Shown piece by piece: positions 1-8,162 of a DNA stretch of 64,000 nucleotides. Position 1 is the stretch's first letter. Each line of letters opens with the position of its first letter. The notes under the pieces are model-generated. The model was not told the origin of the DNA and did no database searches. It was given only the letters and a program-made list of their open reading frames with translations. The translations under genes were made by a program, and so were the position numbers. Origin of the DNA: JADMIH01 sp036399775 (lineage in GTDB: Bacteria > Chloroflexota > Chloroflexia > QHBQ01 > JADMIH01); NCBI GenBank assembly GCA_036399775.1, contig DASWMJ010000096.1, positions 70,538 through 134,537 on the forward strand. Direction: 5' to 3'.

Positions 1-1
1 C

Positions 2-226
2 GTGCCGGACGTAGGCTCGTTCCGCTACCTGCGCGTTCATGGCGGCCAGTACGGCATCGGCCTGACCGACGGCGAGCTTGGCTACTGGGCCGACCGCCTG
101 GCCGGATACGCCTCGCAAGGCATAGACGCCTTCATCTACTTCAACAACGACCCCGACGGCCACGCCATCTACGACGCCTACCGCCTGCGCGACATGCTTC
201 AGCATACGGGGGCGGTGTACGCGTAA
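2..226 (+). CDS. DUF72 family protein, C-terminal end (partial)
   Basis: Only the last 74 residues are present; the gene runs in from outside the window, so the apparent GTG start at base 2 is not meaningful. The segment with FIYFNNDPDGHAIYDAYRLR matches the conserved end of DUF72 (YecE-like) TIM-barrel proteins, where an FNND-G-HA motif precedes the last helix. The family's biochemical function is not established. It is the only plus-strand gene in the first 41 kb and converges on the cupin gene, with a heptamer-repeat element between them. Confidence 0.8.
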   Translation: MPDVGSFRYLRVHGGQYGIGLTDGELGYWADRLAGYASQGIDAFIYFNNDPDGHAIYDAYRLRDMLQHTGAVYA

Positions 227-341
227 AACGTGAAACGTAATTATTGAACCACAAAGGCACGAAGAGCACAAAGTTCGCTAAGGTTTTTGTGTGGGCTTGC
301 GATTTACGTTTCACGTTTCACGTTTCACGTTTTACGTCTTA
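223..341. repeat. Heptamer repeat element with CACAAAG-type core
   Basis: Tandem copies of the 7-mer GTTTCAC (plus strand, 302-335) face an inverted partial copy at 225-240. Between them, 246-273, lies a core rich in CACAAAG/CACGAAG, the reverse complement of the core found at 8099-8128, 29926-29954 and 35667-35697. The right array overlaps the 3' end of the cupin gene. Confidence 0.75.
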
Positions 342-696
342 CTTCCTCATCTTCGGCTCGCCAGGCGGGGTCTACTATGCAGAGGAACTTGAGGTCTGTC
401 GCGCCGGTGTTTTGGATGTGCTGGGTGGCTTGGGGTGGGACGTAGATGGCGCAGCCCGCGCGGATGTCCGCTGTTTCTCCGTTGACGTGCATGACCCCTA
501 CGCCTTCCAGGATGTAATAGGCTTCGGAACCGGCAAGCCTATGTGGGAGGGAGCTTTCGCCGGGTCTGACGTAGGCGTGGGCCAGGCTGTAACGCATCTC
601 TACGCTGTCGTTGGCGGGGTGCAACACTTCTCGGAGGTTCGTGCCGTCTCCGGCTACGAATTCTTCGCACTCGTCCAGGGCTTTGGTTATCATCAT
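325..696 (-). CDS. Single-domain cupin protein
   Basis: The 123-residue product is a small cupin. Motif 1 is seen as the G(X)5H-like PGESSLPHRLAGSEAYYILEG around residues 44-64 and motif 2 as the PPQATQHIQNTG stretch near residues 86-97, with histidines able to hold a metal. Substrate cannot be read from the sequence; small cupins of this kind are often sugar or polyketide isomerases or sensors. The ATG lies one base after the stop of the upstream aminotransferase gene, so the two are probably co-transcribed and may be translationally coupled. The last codons overlap a heptamer array. Confidence 0.8.
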   Translation of the reverse strand: MMITKALDECEEFVAGDGTNLREVLHPANDSVEMRYSLAHAYVRPGESSLPHRLAGSEAYYILEGVGVMHVNGETADIRAGCAIYVPPQATQHIQNTGATDLKFLCIVDPAWRAEDEEVRRKT

Positions 697-697
697 T

Positions 698-1891
698 TCA
701 AGCCTGATATATCTCCATCGCCCCGGCCAGGCCAGCGCCAGCCTCGATGCTATGACCTTGCGCCTTGAGGATTTGCTCTAGCGCGGCGAGTAGTTGCAGC
801 ACGAACTCCTGCTGCGAGCCGTAGCCCATCAGCCCCACGCGCAGGAGTTTGCCCTTTAGCGGGCCGAGTCCGCCGCCTACCTCTATACCGTGCTCATTCA
901 GCAAGGCTGTTCTTATGGCGGCTTCGTCAAGGCTGCCGGGCAATTTGACGGCGTTGAGCGGCCACAGGCTGATTTCCTCGTCCGGTAGAAAGTCCAGACC
1001 CAGGCCCTCTATGCCTGCCCGGAAGGCGCGATGGTTGAGATGGTGTCTATGCCATCTCTCCTCCAAACCTTCTTCGTGGAGCAGGCGCAGGGCGGTGTGC
1101 AGGGAGTAGATGAGCGGCGCTGAGATGGTGTGATGGTACTGGCGCTCATCCCAGTACTTCGACAGCAAGACGGCATCGAGGTAGAAGGTTTGCAGAGGGG
1201 TATTCCGGCGGCTCGCTTTCTCTAATGCCCGGTCGTTCATTGTGAATGGCGCGAGGCCGGAGGGCGCGCCCAGGCACTTCTGGCTGCCACTATAGCAAAC
1301 GTCTATGCCCCACTCGTCCACGCGCAAGGGATGGCCCCCAAGCGAGGTAACGGCATCTACCAACATGAGAGCGTCCACCTCATGCGCCGCCCGGACGATC
1401 TCCGTCAGGTCCTGGCACACCCCCGTAGAGGTCTCGGCATGCACAGCGCACACCACGCGCGGGCGCGCATGCCTTATCGCGTCGCGCATTTGCTGTGGGT
1501 CAAGCGCGGTGCCCCACTCGGCGTCAACTCGCGTCAGCCTCCCTCCCAGGCGCTGCACTATCTGGCACATGCGGTCGCCGAAATAGCCCGCGACCCCAAC
1601 AACCACGCCATCCCCCGCCTCGATGCTGTTCGCAAGGGCGGCTTCCATACCCGAAGTGCCCGTGCCGGAGAGCGCCAGCGTAAGCCTATTCTTCGTCTGA
1701 AACACGCCCCGCAACATATCCTGTAGCTCCCCCATCATCGCCAGCAACGCGGGGTCAAGATGTCCCAACGGCGGCAGCGCCAGCGAAGCAAGCACCTCCG
1801 GGTCAACCTCGCTAGGCCCCGGCCCCAGCAGGAGCCGCTTCGGAGGTCGCGTCGGGGCGACGGCACTAGCAGACGTATTCTCAATTGCCAT
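698..1891 (-). CDS. Class V PLP aminotransferase (alanine/serine-glyoxylate type)
   Basis: The 397-residue protein is a fold-type I, class V aminotransferase. The PLP lysine lies in SGSQKCLGAP (about residue 204) and the cofactor-phosphate site in ALSGTGTSGMEAAL (about residues 73-86); the LLLGPGPSEV start is typical of alanine-glyoxylate aminotransferases. These enzymes convert glyoxylate to glycine with alanine or serine as amino donor. Neighbouring glcF, glcE and glcD, which make glyoxylate from glycolate, support that role. A phosphonoacetaldehyde or cysteine-sulfinate substrate is less likely. Length is normal for the family. A heptamer array separates it from glcF. Confidence 0.85.
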   Translation of the reverse strand: MAIENTSASAVAPTRPPKRLLLGPGPSEVDPEVLASLALPPLGHLDPALLAMMGELQDMLRGVFQTKNRLTLALSGTGTSGMEAALANSIEAGDGVVVGVAGYFGDRMCQIVQRLGGRLTRVDAEWGTALDPQQMRDAIRHARPRVVCAVHAETSTGVCQDLTEIVRAAHEVDALMLVDAVTSLGGHPLRVDEWGIDVCYSGSQKCLGAPSGLAPFTMNDRALEKASRRNTPLQTFYLDAVLLSKYWDERQYHHTISAPLIYSLHTALRLLHEEGLEERWHRHHLNHRAFRAGIEGLGLDFLPDEEISLWPLNAVKLPGSLDEAAIRTALLNEHGIEVGGGLGPLKGKLLRVGLMGYGSQQEFVLQLLAALEQILKAQGHSIEAGAGLAGAMEIYQA

Positions 1892-1904
1892 GCGTTACCT
1901 CCTT

Positions 1905-2031
1905 ACGAGGGATCAGGGGTCAGGGATCAGGGATCAGGGGTCAGGTGATGAGTACTGGGTGTTGGAAGTTGGACGTTGGACATCAAGGCCTATTAAGGCT
2001 GATCCCTGACCCCTGACCCCTGATCCCTCGT
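1905..2031. repeat. Inverted heptamer arrays (GGGATCA/GGGGTCA)
   Basis: Left array of GGGATCA and GGGGTCA units (1908-1945), a second heptamer type based on GTTGGAA/GTTGGAC (1960-1980), then the inverse of the first array (1999-2028). The outer ends are reverse complements, so the region could fold into a long imperfect hairpin. It supplies the last codons and stop of glcF. Confidence 0.85.
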
Positions 2032-3551
2032 ATAGACATATCGAGTATTTCGACGGGGTGCAGCACCTTAAGCGTGTGGCCCAGTCGGCTGGCGGTGCTT
2101 TGGATTTGGAGCGTGCAGCCTGGGTTGGCGCTGGCTACTATCTGCGCGCCTGTGCTCAGGATGTGGCGGGTTTTGCGCTCACCAAGCTCGGAGGCAGGCT
2201 TTGGCTCTACGAGGTTGTATATGCCCGCGCTGCCGCAACATATGTCGCCCTCCGGGATAGGCACCAGTTCAACGCCCGGTATGCTTTCCAGCAGGCGGCG
2301 AGGCTGGCGGCGCACACCCTGGGCATGCGCGAGGTGGCAGGCGTCATGGTATGCGATCTTCGCCTTTAGCGGCTTGCGAGGGGCGACAGGACCTAGCTCG
2401 TCCAGTAATTCGGTAACGTCCCTTACTCGCTCTGAAAACCGGACGGCGCGCTCTGCGAACTGCGGGTCGTCACGTAAAAGGTAGCCGTATTCTTTCATGC
2501 TGGAACCGCAGCCCGCCGCGTTGACCGCTATATAGTCCAGTTTGCATTGCTCGAAAGTGCGGATAAGCTCGCGGGCGTACCTCCTGGCGTCTTCCTCCAG
2601 TCCCGCATGTAGAGCGAGTGCCCCGCAACACCCCTGTGTAGGTGGATCATACACTTCGCACCCCTCCGCCGCCAACACTCGTATCGTGGCCGCGTTCACT
2701 TGCGAGAAAAATACGCGCTGCACGCAGCCGGTGAGCAGGCCAACCCGCGCCCGCCGCTTGCCTCTCGCGGGCATAAATACAGGTATGCGCCGCCTCAACC
2801 CTTTCAGCGTCACCGGCGGCATCAAAGCGTGGAGGCTCGCCAGCCTGGGCGGCAGCTTCGCTAGCAAACCCGTGCGCGTCACCAGACTTTGCATACCGCT
2901 CCTCTGGTAAAGCAGCAGGGGCAGGGCAAGGAGGCGAAGGCGCGCAGGGTGGGGGAAGAGCGCGAAGAGCATCGCGCGGAAAAGCCGGTCGGAGCGCGTG
3001 CGTGGGTAGCGTCGCTCGATCTGCTGGCGAGTAGACTCTATCAGCTTATTGTACTGCACCCCCGAAGGGCAGGCAGTGATGCAGGCCATACACCCCAGGC
3101 ATTGGTCGAAGTGGCGCACGTAGGTATCGGTCATGGCAACCTTGCCCTCGTTGCCCACCTTCATCAGGTGTATGCGCCCGCGCGGCGAGTCCATCTCCTC
3201 TCCCCACAGGACATAGGTGGGGCAGGTGGGCAGGCAGAAGCCGCAATGCACGCAATCGTCTATCAACGCCGGCGACGGGGGATTGTGTGCGTCGAATGCG
3301 GAATGCGGAGTGCGGAATGTGGAGTGTTGGGAGTTGGAGGCTAAGCGGAGTAGAAGATTGTCCTCGGAGCTGTGTATGGCTTCGGCGGCTGAGGTTTCTG
3401 TTGCTGCCCCTATATCCTGGGGGCCGCTCAGCACGCTCGTTTCGCCCGCAGCTTCAGCGGCTGCGTGCATGTGTGCGGGCAGGCCACCCATCTCTCGCTC
3501 ATAAGTGGGGGAGGCTTCCTGTTGCTGCTCTTTGTCTCGCGCTTGCTCCAT
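1983..3551 (-). CDS. glcF: Glycolate oxidase iron-sulfur subunit GlcF
   Basis: The 522-residue protein carries two 4Fe-4S ferredoxin motifs, CVHCGFCLPTCP (about 98-109) and CLGCMACITACP (about 152-163), followed by two cysteine-rich (CCG) domains with GCCGALALHAG and DICCGSAGIYNL. This is the GlcF/LutA/HdrB-type electron-transfer subunit that accepts electrons from the flavin subunits GlcD and GlcE. The order glcE-glcF is conserved, with only nine bases between them. Two oddities: about 97 residues precede the first cysteine cluster, much longer than usual, and part of this extension is translated heptamer repeat; the last 15 or so residues are also repeat-encoded. Confidence 0.92.
   Translation of the reverse strand: MEQARDKEQQQEASPTYEREMGGLPAHMHAAAEAAGETSVLSGPQDIGAATETSAAEAIHSSEDNLLLRLASNSQHSTFRTPHSAFDAHNPPSPALIDDCVHCGFCLPTCPTYVLWGEEMDSPRGRIHLMKVGNEGKVAMTDTYVRHFDQCLGCMACITACPSGVQYNKLIESTRQQIERRYPRTRSDRLFRAMLFALFPHPARLRLLALPLLLYQRSGMQSLVTRTGLLAKLPPRLASLHALMPPVTLKGLRRRIPVFMPARGKRRARVGLLTGCVQRVFFSQVNAATIRVLAAEGCEVYDPPTQGCCGALALHAGLEEDARRYARELIRTFEQCKLDYIAVNAAGCGSSMKEYGYLLRDDPQFAERAVRFSERVRDVTELLDELGPVAPRKPLKAKIAYHDACHLAHAQGVRRQPRRLLESIPGVELVPIPEGDICCGSAGIYNLVEPKPASELGERKTRHILSTGAQIVASANPGCTLQIQSTASRLGHTLKVLHPVEILDMSIRGIRGQGSGISLNRP
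3294..3339. repeat. Heptamer array inside glcF coding sequence
   Basis: About six units related to GAATGCG/GAGTGCG/GAGTTGG lie in the N-terminal coding part of glcF. Three units make 21 bp, so the array is read as a seven-residue repeat (NSQHSTFRTPHSAF) without breaking the frame. Confidence 0.85.
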
Positions 3552-3560
3552 CTGGCCTGC

Positions 3561-4835
3561 CTATATCCCTCCAACAAACCTTCCGGGGTTGAGCGTGCCG
3601 TTCGGGTCGAACTGCGCCTTTATCCTGCGCATCAAGCCCACGCCCTCGCCCGCATCACCCCATGCATCAATCTGCGAGTGCACCTCTGCCGGAGCGCGCC
3701 ACACTACAAGATTGGAGCCGCACAGTTCAGCTTGCCGTCTCAAGTCTCGCAACAGCCTCACTGCCTCACCTGTGGACGGGTCGTGCCAGCGTAGGAGCGC
3801 ATGGCCGTGTCCCACGTGGGCGCGTACCGAGATCTGCGTGTTGGTCTCTCTTGTCGCCTTCTGTGCATTTTCCACCAATTTTGGCAATTCTGTCACCGGC
3901 GCGATGAGGCGGGCAAGCACGGTGCCCTCTGTAGTATGCGCTATAGTGTCAAATTGCCGCCAGAGCGCCTCTTCCTCCCCGCCAGCCAGGGTTTGCGATT
4001 TACTACCCAGCAGTTCCGCGACACGATCTGCCTGGGCCTCAACCGAGCCGGGCGAGCCTTCAAAGCGCACGGCCAATACAGATTGCGCGCTATCGCCCTC
4101 ACTAAAATAATCAATACTGGTGGGCACAAGTGTGGAGTCGAGGATAACTGCAACCGCTTTGCCCACATCCATTACCGGCATCTCTCGACTTACAACTGTA
4201 GCCGACGCCGAGGGCAATGGATAGAGCCGAAACGTTGCCTCCACAAGCACGCCCAACGTGCCGAGCGAACCTGTGAGCAACTTGGGGAGATCGTAGCCTG
4301 CGACGTTCTTCACCACCTTGCCGCCCCCCTTAGCCACAACGCCGTCGGCCCGCACGAACGTAACCCCCAGGATGAGGTCTCGCACGCCCCCATAACGGAT
4401 GCGCCTGGGGCCGCTGTCGCTGGTGGCTACCAGCCCGCCTACCGTGCCCGGCACCGGAGGGTCAATCGCCAGGAACTGTCCCGCGCCCCCCAGCGCCCCC
4501 TGTAAGTCGCTCAATCGCACGCCCGCCTGCGCGGTGACGGTCATATCGCCCGCCGCGTGCTCTACTATTTTCGACAGGTTGCCCAATTGGAGCAGGATGT
4601 CGCAACCTGTAGGCGCGTTGCCCCTATCCAGCTTTGTGCGCGTACCGCAGGGCACCACCTTCAGCCCCCGTCTATTCGCCCACGCAAGCAGCCGCGACAC
4701 CTCCTCAATATTACCGGGCATTACGGCCACCGAAGGCACGACACCCATTACAGCCTCAGCCTCGATTGCCTGGCGCACATCTTTTATACCAGATTGCCCG
4801 GCAACTTCCTCCGCGTCAATCCTGCGTGTCGTCAC
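3561..4835 (-). CDS. glcE: Glycolate oxidase FAD-binding subunit GlcE
   Basis: The 424-residue protein is a short FAD-linked oxidase of the PCMH/VAO type. The FAD-binding half shows VVPCGTRTKLDRG (about 60-72), PGTVGGLVATSDSGPRR (about 130-146) and KVVKNVAGYDLPKLLTGSLG, the last a hallmark of GlcE. GlcE partners GlcD and GlcF to oxidise glycolate to glyoxylate at the membrane. The start is GTG at 4835, preceded by GGAGGGG. In contrast to the usual glcD-E-F order, glcD is displaced upstream by an intervening lipoprotein gene. Confidence 0.9.
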   Translation of the reverse strand: MTTRRIDAEEVAGQSGIKDVRQAIEAEAVMGVVPSVAVMPGNIEEVSRLLAWANRRGLKVVPCGTRTKLDRGNAPTGCDILLQLGNLSKIVEHAAGDMTVTAQAGVRLSDLQGALGGAGQFLAIDPPVPGTVGGLVATSDSGPRRIRYGGVRDLILGVTFVRADGVVAKGGGKVVKNVAGYDLPKLLTGSLGTLGVLVEATFRLYPLPSASATVVSREMPVMDVGKAVAVILDSTLVPTSIDYFSEGDSAQSVLAVRFEGSPGSVEAQADRVAELLGSKSQTLAGGEEEALWRQFDTIAHTTEGTVLARLIAPVTELPKLVENAQKATRETNTQISVRAHVGHGHALLRWHDPSTGEAVRLLRDLRRQAELCGSNLVVWRAPAEVHSQIDAWGDAGEGVGLMRRIKAQFDPNGTLNPGRFVGGI

Positions 4836-4928
4836 TTCCCCTCCAGGGCAGGCGTATGCAATCCAGGTGCGCGATGGTCTTTGCTCGATCTGCCTGTATG
4901 AGCCTTTTGACTGATAGCGGGCTTATTT

Positions 4929-5510
4929 CTATTGGTTGGTACGCACCTCATCGCCTGCGAACCAGTATGGTCCTGGGCACGCATCAGGCAAAGGCTCACG
5001 TAATTGCTTGGACATGGCCGCGCCAGATGAGGCCGGTATCTCACCTCCATCAATGAACACTGAGTCCCCGACCTGTGCGACTACCTGGCCGGCCTTGTTA
5101 TAGATTTGGATCTTGTTATCTTCTGTGCTCAATGTAACGTCAGGCGGCCATAATATCAAGTAAGCGGCGCTGGAATTATCCGCAATCACCCGGAGGCAAC
5201 CGTTGACCTCGGCCAACTTACCCGTGAGATATGATGCAGGCACGGCGCGGTCCTCTTGTGCCGGTACTTGTTGAGGGAAAAAGATCCCTGAATTGGGTGT
5301 TGACGTAGCCATCTTAGCTTCTGGTACTGAAGTAGCCACCTCAGATTCGGGTACTGAAGCCGTATTCGGTGTGCTGTCGCATGCGGAAATAAGAATCAAA
5401 GCAGTTATGAGCGCCAGGCCCACCAATCCAGTAGACAATGATCGCGCTGGACTTGCCCCTGGTTGCCCCTCCAGACGTTGAGCAAGCTTTCGCAGTTTAC
5501 CATATCCCAT
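4929..5510 (-). CDS. Putative lipoprotein, function unknown
   Basis: The 193-residue product has a basic N-terminus, a hydrophobic segment (about 27-43) and a lipobox ending LISAC, so it is probably exported and lipid-anchored. After the cysteine comes a Ser/Thr/Pro/Ala-rich spacer with an internal near-repeat (SEVATSVPEAKMATSTPN), then a compact region of about 100 residues that may be beta-rich (LAEVNGCLRVI, VGDSVFIDGGE). I recognise no family. It sits between glcD and glcE but has its own gaps of about 90-105 bases on both sides, so it may be an insertion into the glycolate oxidase group. Confidence 0.65.
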   Translation of the reverse strand: MGYGKLRKLAQRLEGQPGASPARSLSTGLVGLALITALILISACDSTPNTASVPESEVATSVPEAKMATSTPNSGIFFPQQVPAQEDRAVPASYLTGKLAEVNGCLRVIADNSSAAYLILWPPDVTLSTEDNKIQIYNKAGQVVAQVGDSVFIDGGEIPASSGAAMSKQLREPLPDACPGPYWFAGDEVRTNQ

Positions 5511-5616
5511 CTCTATCTCCTTACTGCTACTTCACAGCGCACCCTAAGAAACCCTTGAGGGAAATGGGGTTGACTGGCTGTGATACTGACTATCCTGGGA
5601 AACTTTAGCCGTAAAT

Positions 5617-7071
5617 CTAAAATAAGTCCGCTATTCCGGCCTGTTGAAGCGGGTGTGGCCTGTATGGGCCTGGGCGCTCACCGCACAACCTTGGGGTTGG
5701 AAAGACCTTATCGGGGTTGTATATGCGCTTCGGGTCTACCGCGCAACGCAGCATCTGCATCGTATCAAGGTCATCGGGGCCGAACATCGCGGGCATATAC
5801 CGCTTCTTGTCCGCGCCCACCCCGTGCTCGCCCGTGATGCTGCCGCCCGCGTTGACGCAAGCCCGCAATATATCGCCCGCCAATTGCTCGGCGTGGTGCG
5901 CCTGCCCCTCTATCGAGCCGTCGAATAGCACTAACGGGTGCAGGTTGCCGTCGCCCGCGTGGAAGACGTTGGCGACGCGCAAGCCGTACTGCTCGCTCAA
6001 ATCGTTGATCTCGCGTAGCACCTGGGAGAGCGCGGTGCGCGGGATTACCCCATCTTGCACGTAATAGTCGGGGCTGATGCGGCCCATCGCGGCGAAAGCC
6101 GATTTGCGCCCCTTCCACATAAGCACCCGTTCGTCATCGTCCTGGGCGATGCGTAGGGAGGACGCGCCACCGGCCCGGCATATCTCCTCCACCATCGCCA
6201 TCTGCTCTTTTATCTCGATGGCCGGCCCGTCCAGTTCGACCAACAGGATAGCCCCCGCGTCGAGGGGATAATTGGCGTGTACCGCCGCTTCGGCGGCCTG
6301 GATGCTGAGATTGTCCATCATCTCTATGGCTGCGGGCACTATCCCCGCCCCGATGATGCCGGTGACGGCCCCCCCCGCCGCGTCCGTGCTCTCGAAAGCC
6401 GCCTGCAAAGTCGCCACCCCTTCCGGCTTGCGTACCAATCGCAGCGTGACCTCGGTGACTATCCCAAGCGTGCCCTCCGACCCGACGAACACGCCCACAA
6501 GGTCGTAGCCCGGCTTCTCCACAGCTTTGCCGCCCAGCCGGACCACCTCGCCGTCCGATAGGACCACCGTGAGGCCCAGGACATGGTTCACCGTGAAGCC
6601 GTACTTGAGGCAATGCGCGCCTCCTGAGTTCTCGGCCACGTTGCCGCCTATAGAGCAGACCTGCTGGCTTGAGGGGTCGGGCGCGTAGTAATAGCCGTGT
6701 GGCGCTACTCGCTGCGTGACCCACAGGTTTAGCACGCCCGGCTGCACGACGGCCCGCGCATTCGCAAGGTCTACCTCCAATATCTCCCGCATACGGCTGA
6801 GGCCAAGCACTATGCCGTCAGCAACCGGCAAAGCCCCGGCAGAGAGGCCCGTCCCCGACCCGCGGGGCACGATAGGGATGCCCTGTTCGTAGCATAACCT
6901 CACCACCGCCTGCACCTGCTCCGTGCTCGTGGGGAGCACCACCAGCATAGGCACGACGCGGTAGTTACGCAGCCCGTCCGACTCGTAGGTAAGTAGCTGT
7001 TCAGGCTCGCTGATGACCCCTTGCGGTCCAACGATGGCAGTCAGCTTATGTATGAGTGTGTTGCGTTCCAT
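5617..7071 (-). CDS. glcD: Glycolate oxidase catalytic FAD subunit GlcD
   Basis: The 484-residue protein is a full-length FAD-linked oxidase of the GlcD/D-lactate dehydrogenase family. FAD contacts are visible as PRGSGTGLSAGALP (about 69-82), GGNVAENSGGAHCLKYG (about 142-158) and GSEGTLGIVTEVTLRL (about 198-213); the C-terminal cap has NVFHAGDGNLHPLV and GEHGVGADKKRYM with active-site histidines. It oxidises glycolate or D-lactate and passes electrons to GlcF. Presence of GlcE, GlcF and a glyoxylate aminotransferase favours glycolate. The start is ATG at 7071, upstream of which lies another heptamer element. Confidence 0.92.
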   Translation of the reverse strand: MERNTLIHKLTAIVGPQGVISEPEQLLTYESDGLRNYRVVPMLVVLPTSTEQVQAVVRLCYEQGIPIVPRGSGTGLSAGALPVADGIVLGLSRMREILEVDLANARAVVQPGVLNLWVTQRVAPHGYYYAPDPSSQQVCSIGGNVAENSGGAHCLKYGFTVNHVLGLTVVLSDGEVVRLGGKAVEKPGYDLVGVFVGSEGTLGIVTEVTLRLVRKPEGVATLQAAFESTDAAGGAVTGIIGAGIVPAAIEMMDNLSIQAAEAAVHANYPLDAGAILLVELDGPAIEIKEQMAMVEEICRAGGASSLRIAQDDDERVLMWKGRKSAFAAMGRISPDYYVQDGVIPRTALSQVLREINDLSEQYGLRVANVFHAGDGNLHPLVLFDGSIEGQAHHAEQLAGDILRACVNAGGSITGEHGVGADKKRYMPAMFGPDDLDTMQMLRCAVDPKRIYNPDKVFPTPRLCGERPGPYRPHPLQQAGIADLF

Positions 7072-7077
7072 AGGCTC

Positions 7078-7154
7078 CAGGGGTCAGGGGCTAGGGGTCA
7101 GGGGTTAGGGATCAGGGGTTAGGTAATTTACTGATCCCTGACCCCTGATCCCTC
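7078..7154. repeat. Inverted heptamer arrays (GGGGTCA/GGGGTTA)
   Basis: Units GGGGTCA, GGGGTTA and GGGATCA run from 7078 to about 7125 and their inverse from 7131 to 7152. The element lies between glcD and the UlaG-like gene and provides that gene's last dozen codons (VRDQGSGISKLPNP). Confidence 0.85.
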
Positions 7155-8002
7155 ACGAAGTAATAGAGTTCCCCTGCCTGCAAGAAGTGTACTCGCTGGG
7201 TGGGGTGATGGGCTTGCAGGTAATCTAGCAGGTAGGCGGGGTTGATGCGGTTGGCGGCGAACATGTCGTTGTGGCCGGGGATGAGCACTTTGACGCCTGC
7301 CGCTACAGCAAGCTCGGCGGCCTCCCTGTAGTCCAGGTTGCCTGTCAGGTCATGCTGTTCGCGGAACCAGTCGCGCCCGTTGATGGGGAGGCAGGCTATG
7401 TCTATCTCCTGCTCCTTCAGGCGCTCGATGAGGCCAGGGTAGATTATAGTGTCGCCACAGTGGTAGAGGGTTACGCCGTTCATGTTGATTATGAAGCCCA
7501 GGTACGCGGGGTTGCCGTGCTCGTCCGGCTCCTGGCGGTAGTGAGCGGAAGGGATGGCCGTCACCGTGAGGCCGTCTCCATGTTCCACAGCCTCTCCGAC
7601 GGGCGGCACCGATATGCGCCCGGTGTCGAAATGCTCTTGAGACAGCGTCTCCTTTGCCTTATAAGACGTTACCAGGCATGCGTCCTTAGATGCGCGCATG
7701 AGAGGGTGGAGGGTCTGCGGATCGCAATGGTCGGCGTGCTGGTGGGTAGCAAGCACGAGCGTAACCGTATCAAGCTCTTCGGGCGGCACCACGATGGGTA
7801 TCTGCCGGGCGAAGAAGTCCATCTGGTTAGGCACTATCTCTTCAACGTAGTTGGACAGGTAGGGGTCTATCACCACTATATGCCTGCCACTCTTCAAGAT
7901 GTACCCCTGCTGCCCCAACGCCCAAAGTGCCAGGTGCCCATGCGGTACCTCTAGCTCCCGCACCTGCCGCGCCAGTGTAGATTTTCCGTTCGTGTCGGTC
8001 AT
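7112..8002 (-). CDS. UlaG-like MBL-fold metallohydrolase
   Basis: The 296-residue protein has the metallo-beta-lactamase metal motif HxHxDH as ATHQHADHCDP (about 87-97), a further ligand region YHCGDTI (about 179-185) and a late histidine in LIPGHNDM. The overall pattern (DPYLSNYVEE near residue 47; LPINGRDWFREQHDL) resembles UlaG, the L-ascorbate-6-phosphate lactonase, and related sugar-lactonases. The sugar-catabolic surroundings agree, but the substrate is not deducible. Its C-terminus is repeat-encoded and probably dispensable. Confidence 0.82.
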   Translation of the reverse strand: MTDTNGKSTLARQVRELEVPHGHLALWALGQQGYILKSGRHIVVIDPYLSNYVEEIVPNQMDFFARQIPIVVPPEELDTVTLVLATHQHADHCDPQTLHPLMRASKDACLVTSYKAKETLSQEHFDTGRISVPPVGEAVEHGDGLTVTAIPSAHYRQEPDEHGNPAYLGFIINMNGVTLYHCGDTIIYPGLIERLKEQEIDIACLPINGRDWFREQHDLTGNLDYREAAELAVAAGVKVLIPGHNDMFAANRINPAYLLDYLQAHHPTQRVHFLQAGELYYFVRDQGSGISKLPNP

Positions 8003-8018
8003 TCAGTTCTCCGGGAAG

Positions 8019-8162
8019 TGAAACGTAAAACGTGGTGCGTATTGCGTAGTACGTATTGCGTAAAACTCCAAATAACCTCTGCGTTTCTATTCATATATCT
8101 TAGTGTTCTTTGTGTCTCTGTGGTTCAATGATTACGCAATACGCAATACGCAATACGTTTCA
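8019..8162. repeat. Composite element: inverted GCGTATT heptamers around a conserved core
   Basis: Left array with GCGTATT/GCGTAGT units (8037-8062), a core at 8099-8128 beginning CTTAGTGTTCTTTGTGTC, and a right inverted array of AATACGC units (8132-8158). Same layout as 29840-29985 and 35580-35744. The right edge reaches the stop codon of the epimerase gene. Confidence 0.85.

Noticed and set aside
244..768. 174-codon plus-strand frame over the cupin gene
   Set aside because: Its first part is heptamer repeat and its remainder is antisense to the cupin and aminotransferase genes.
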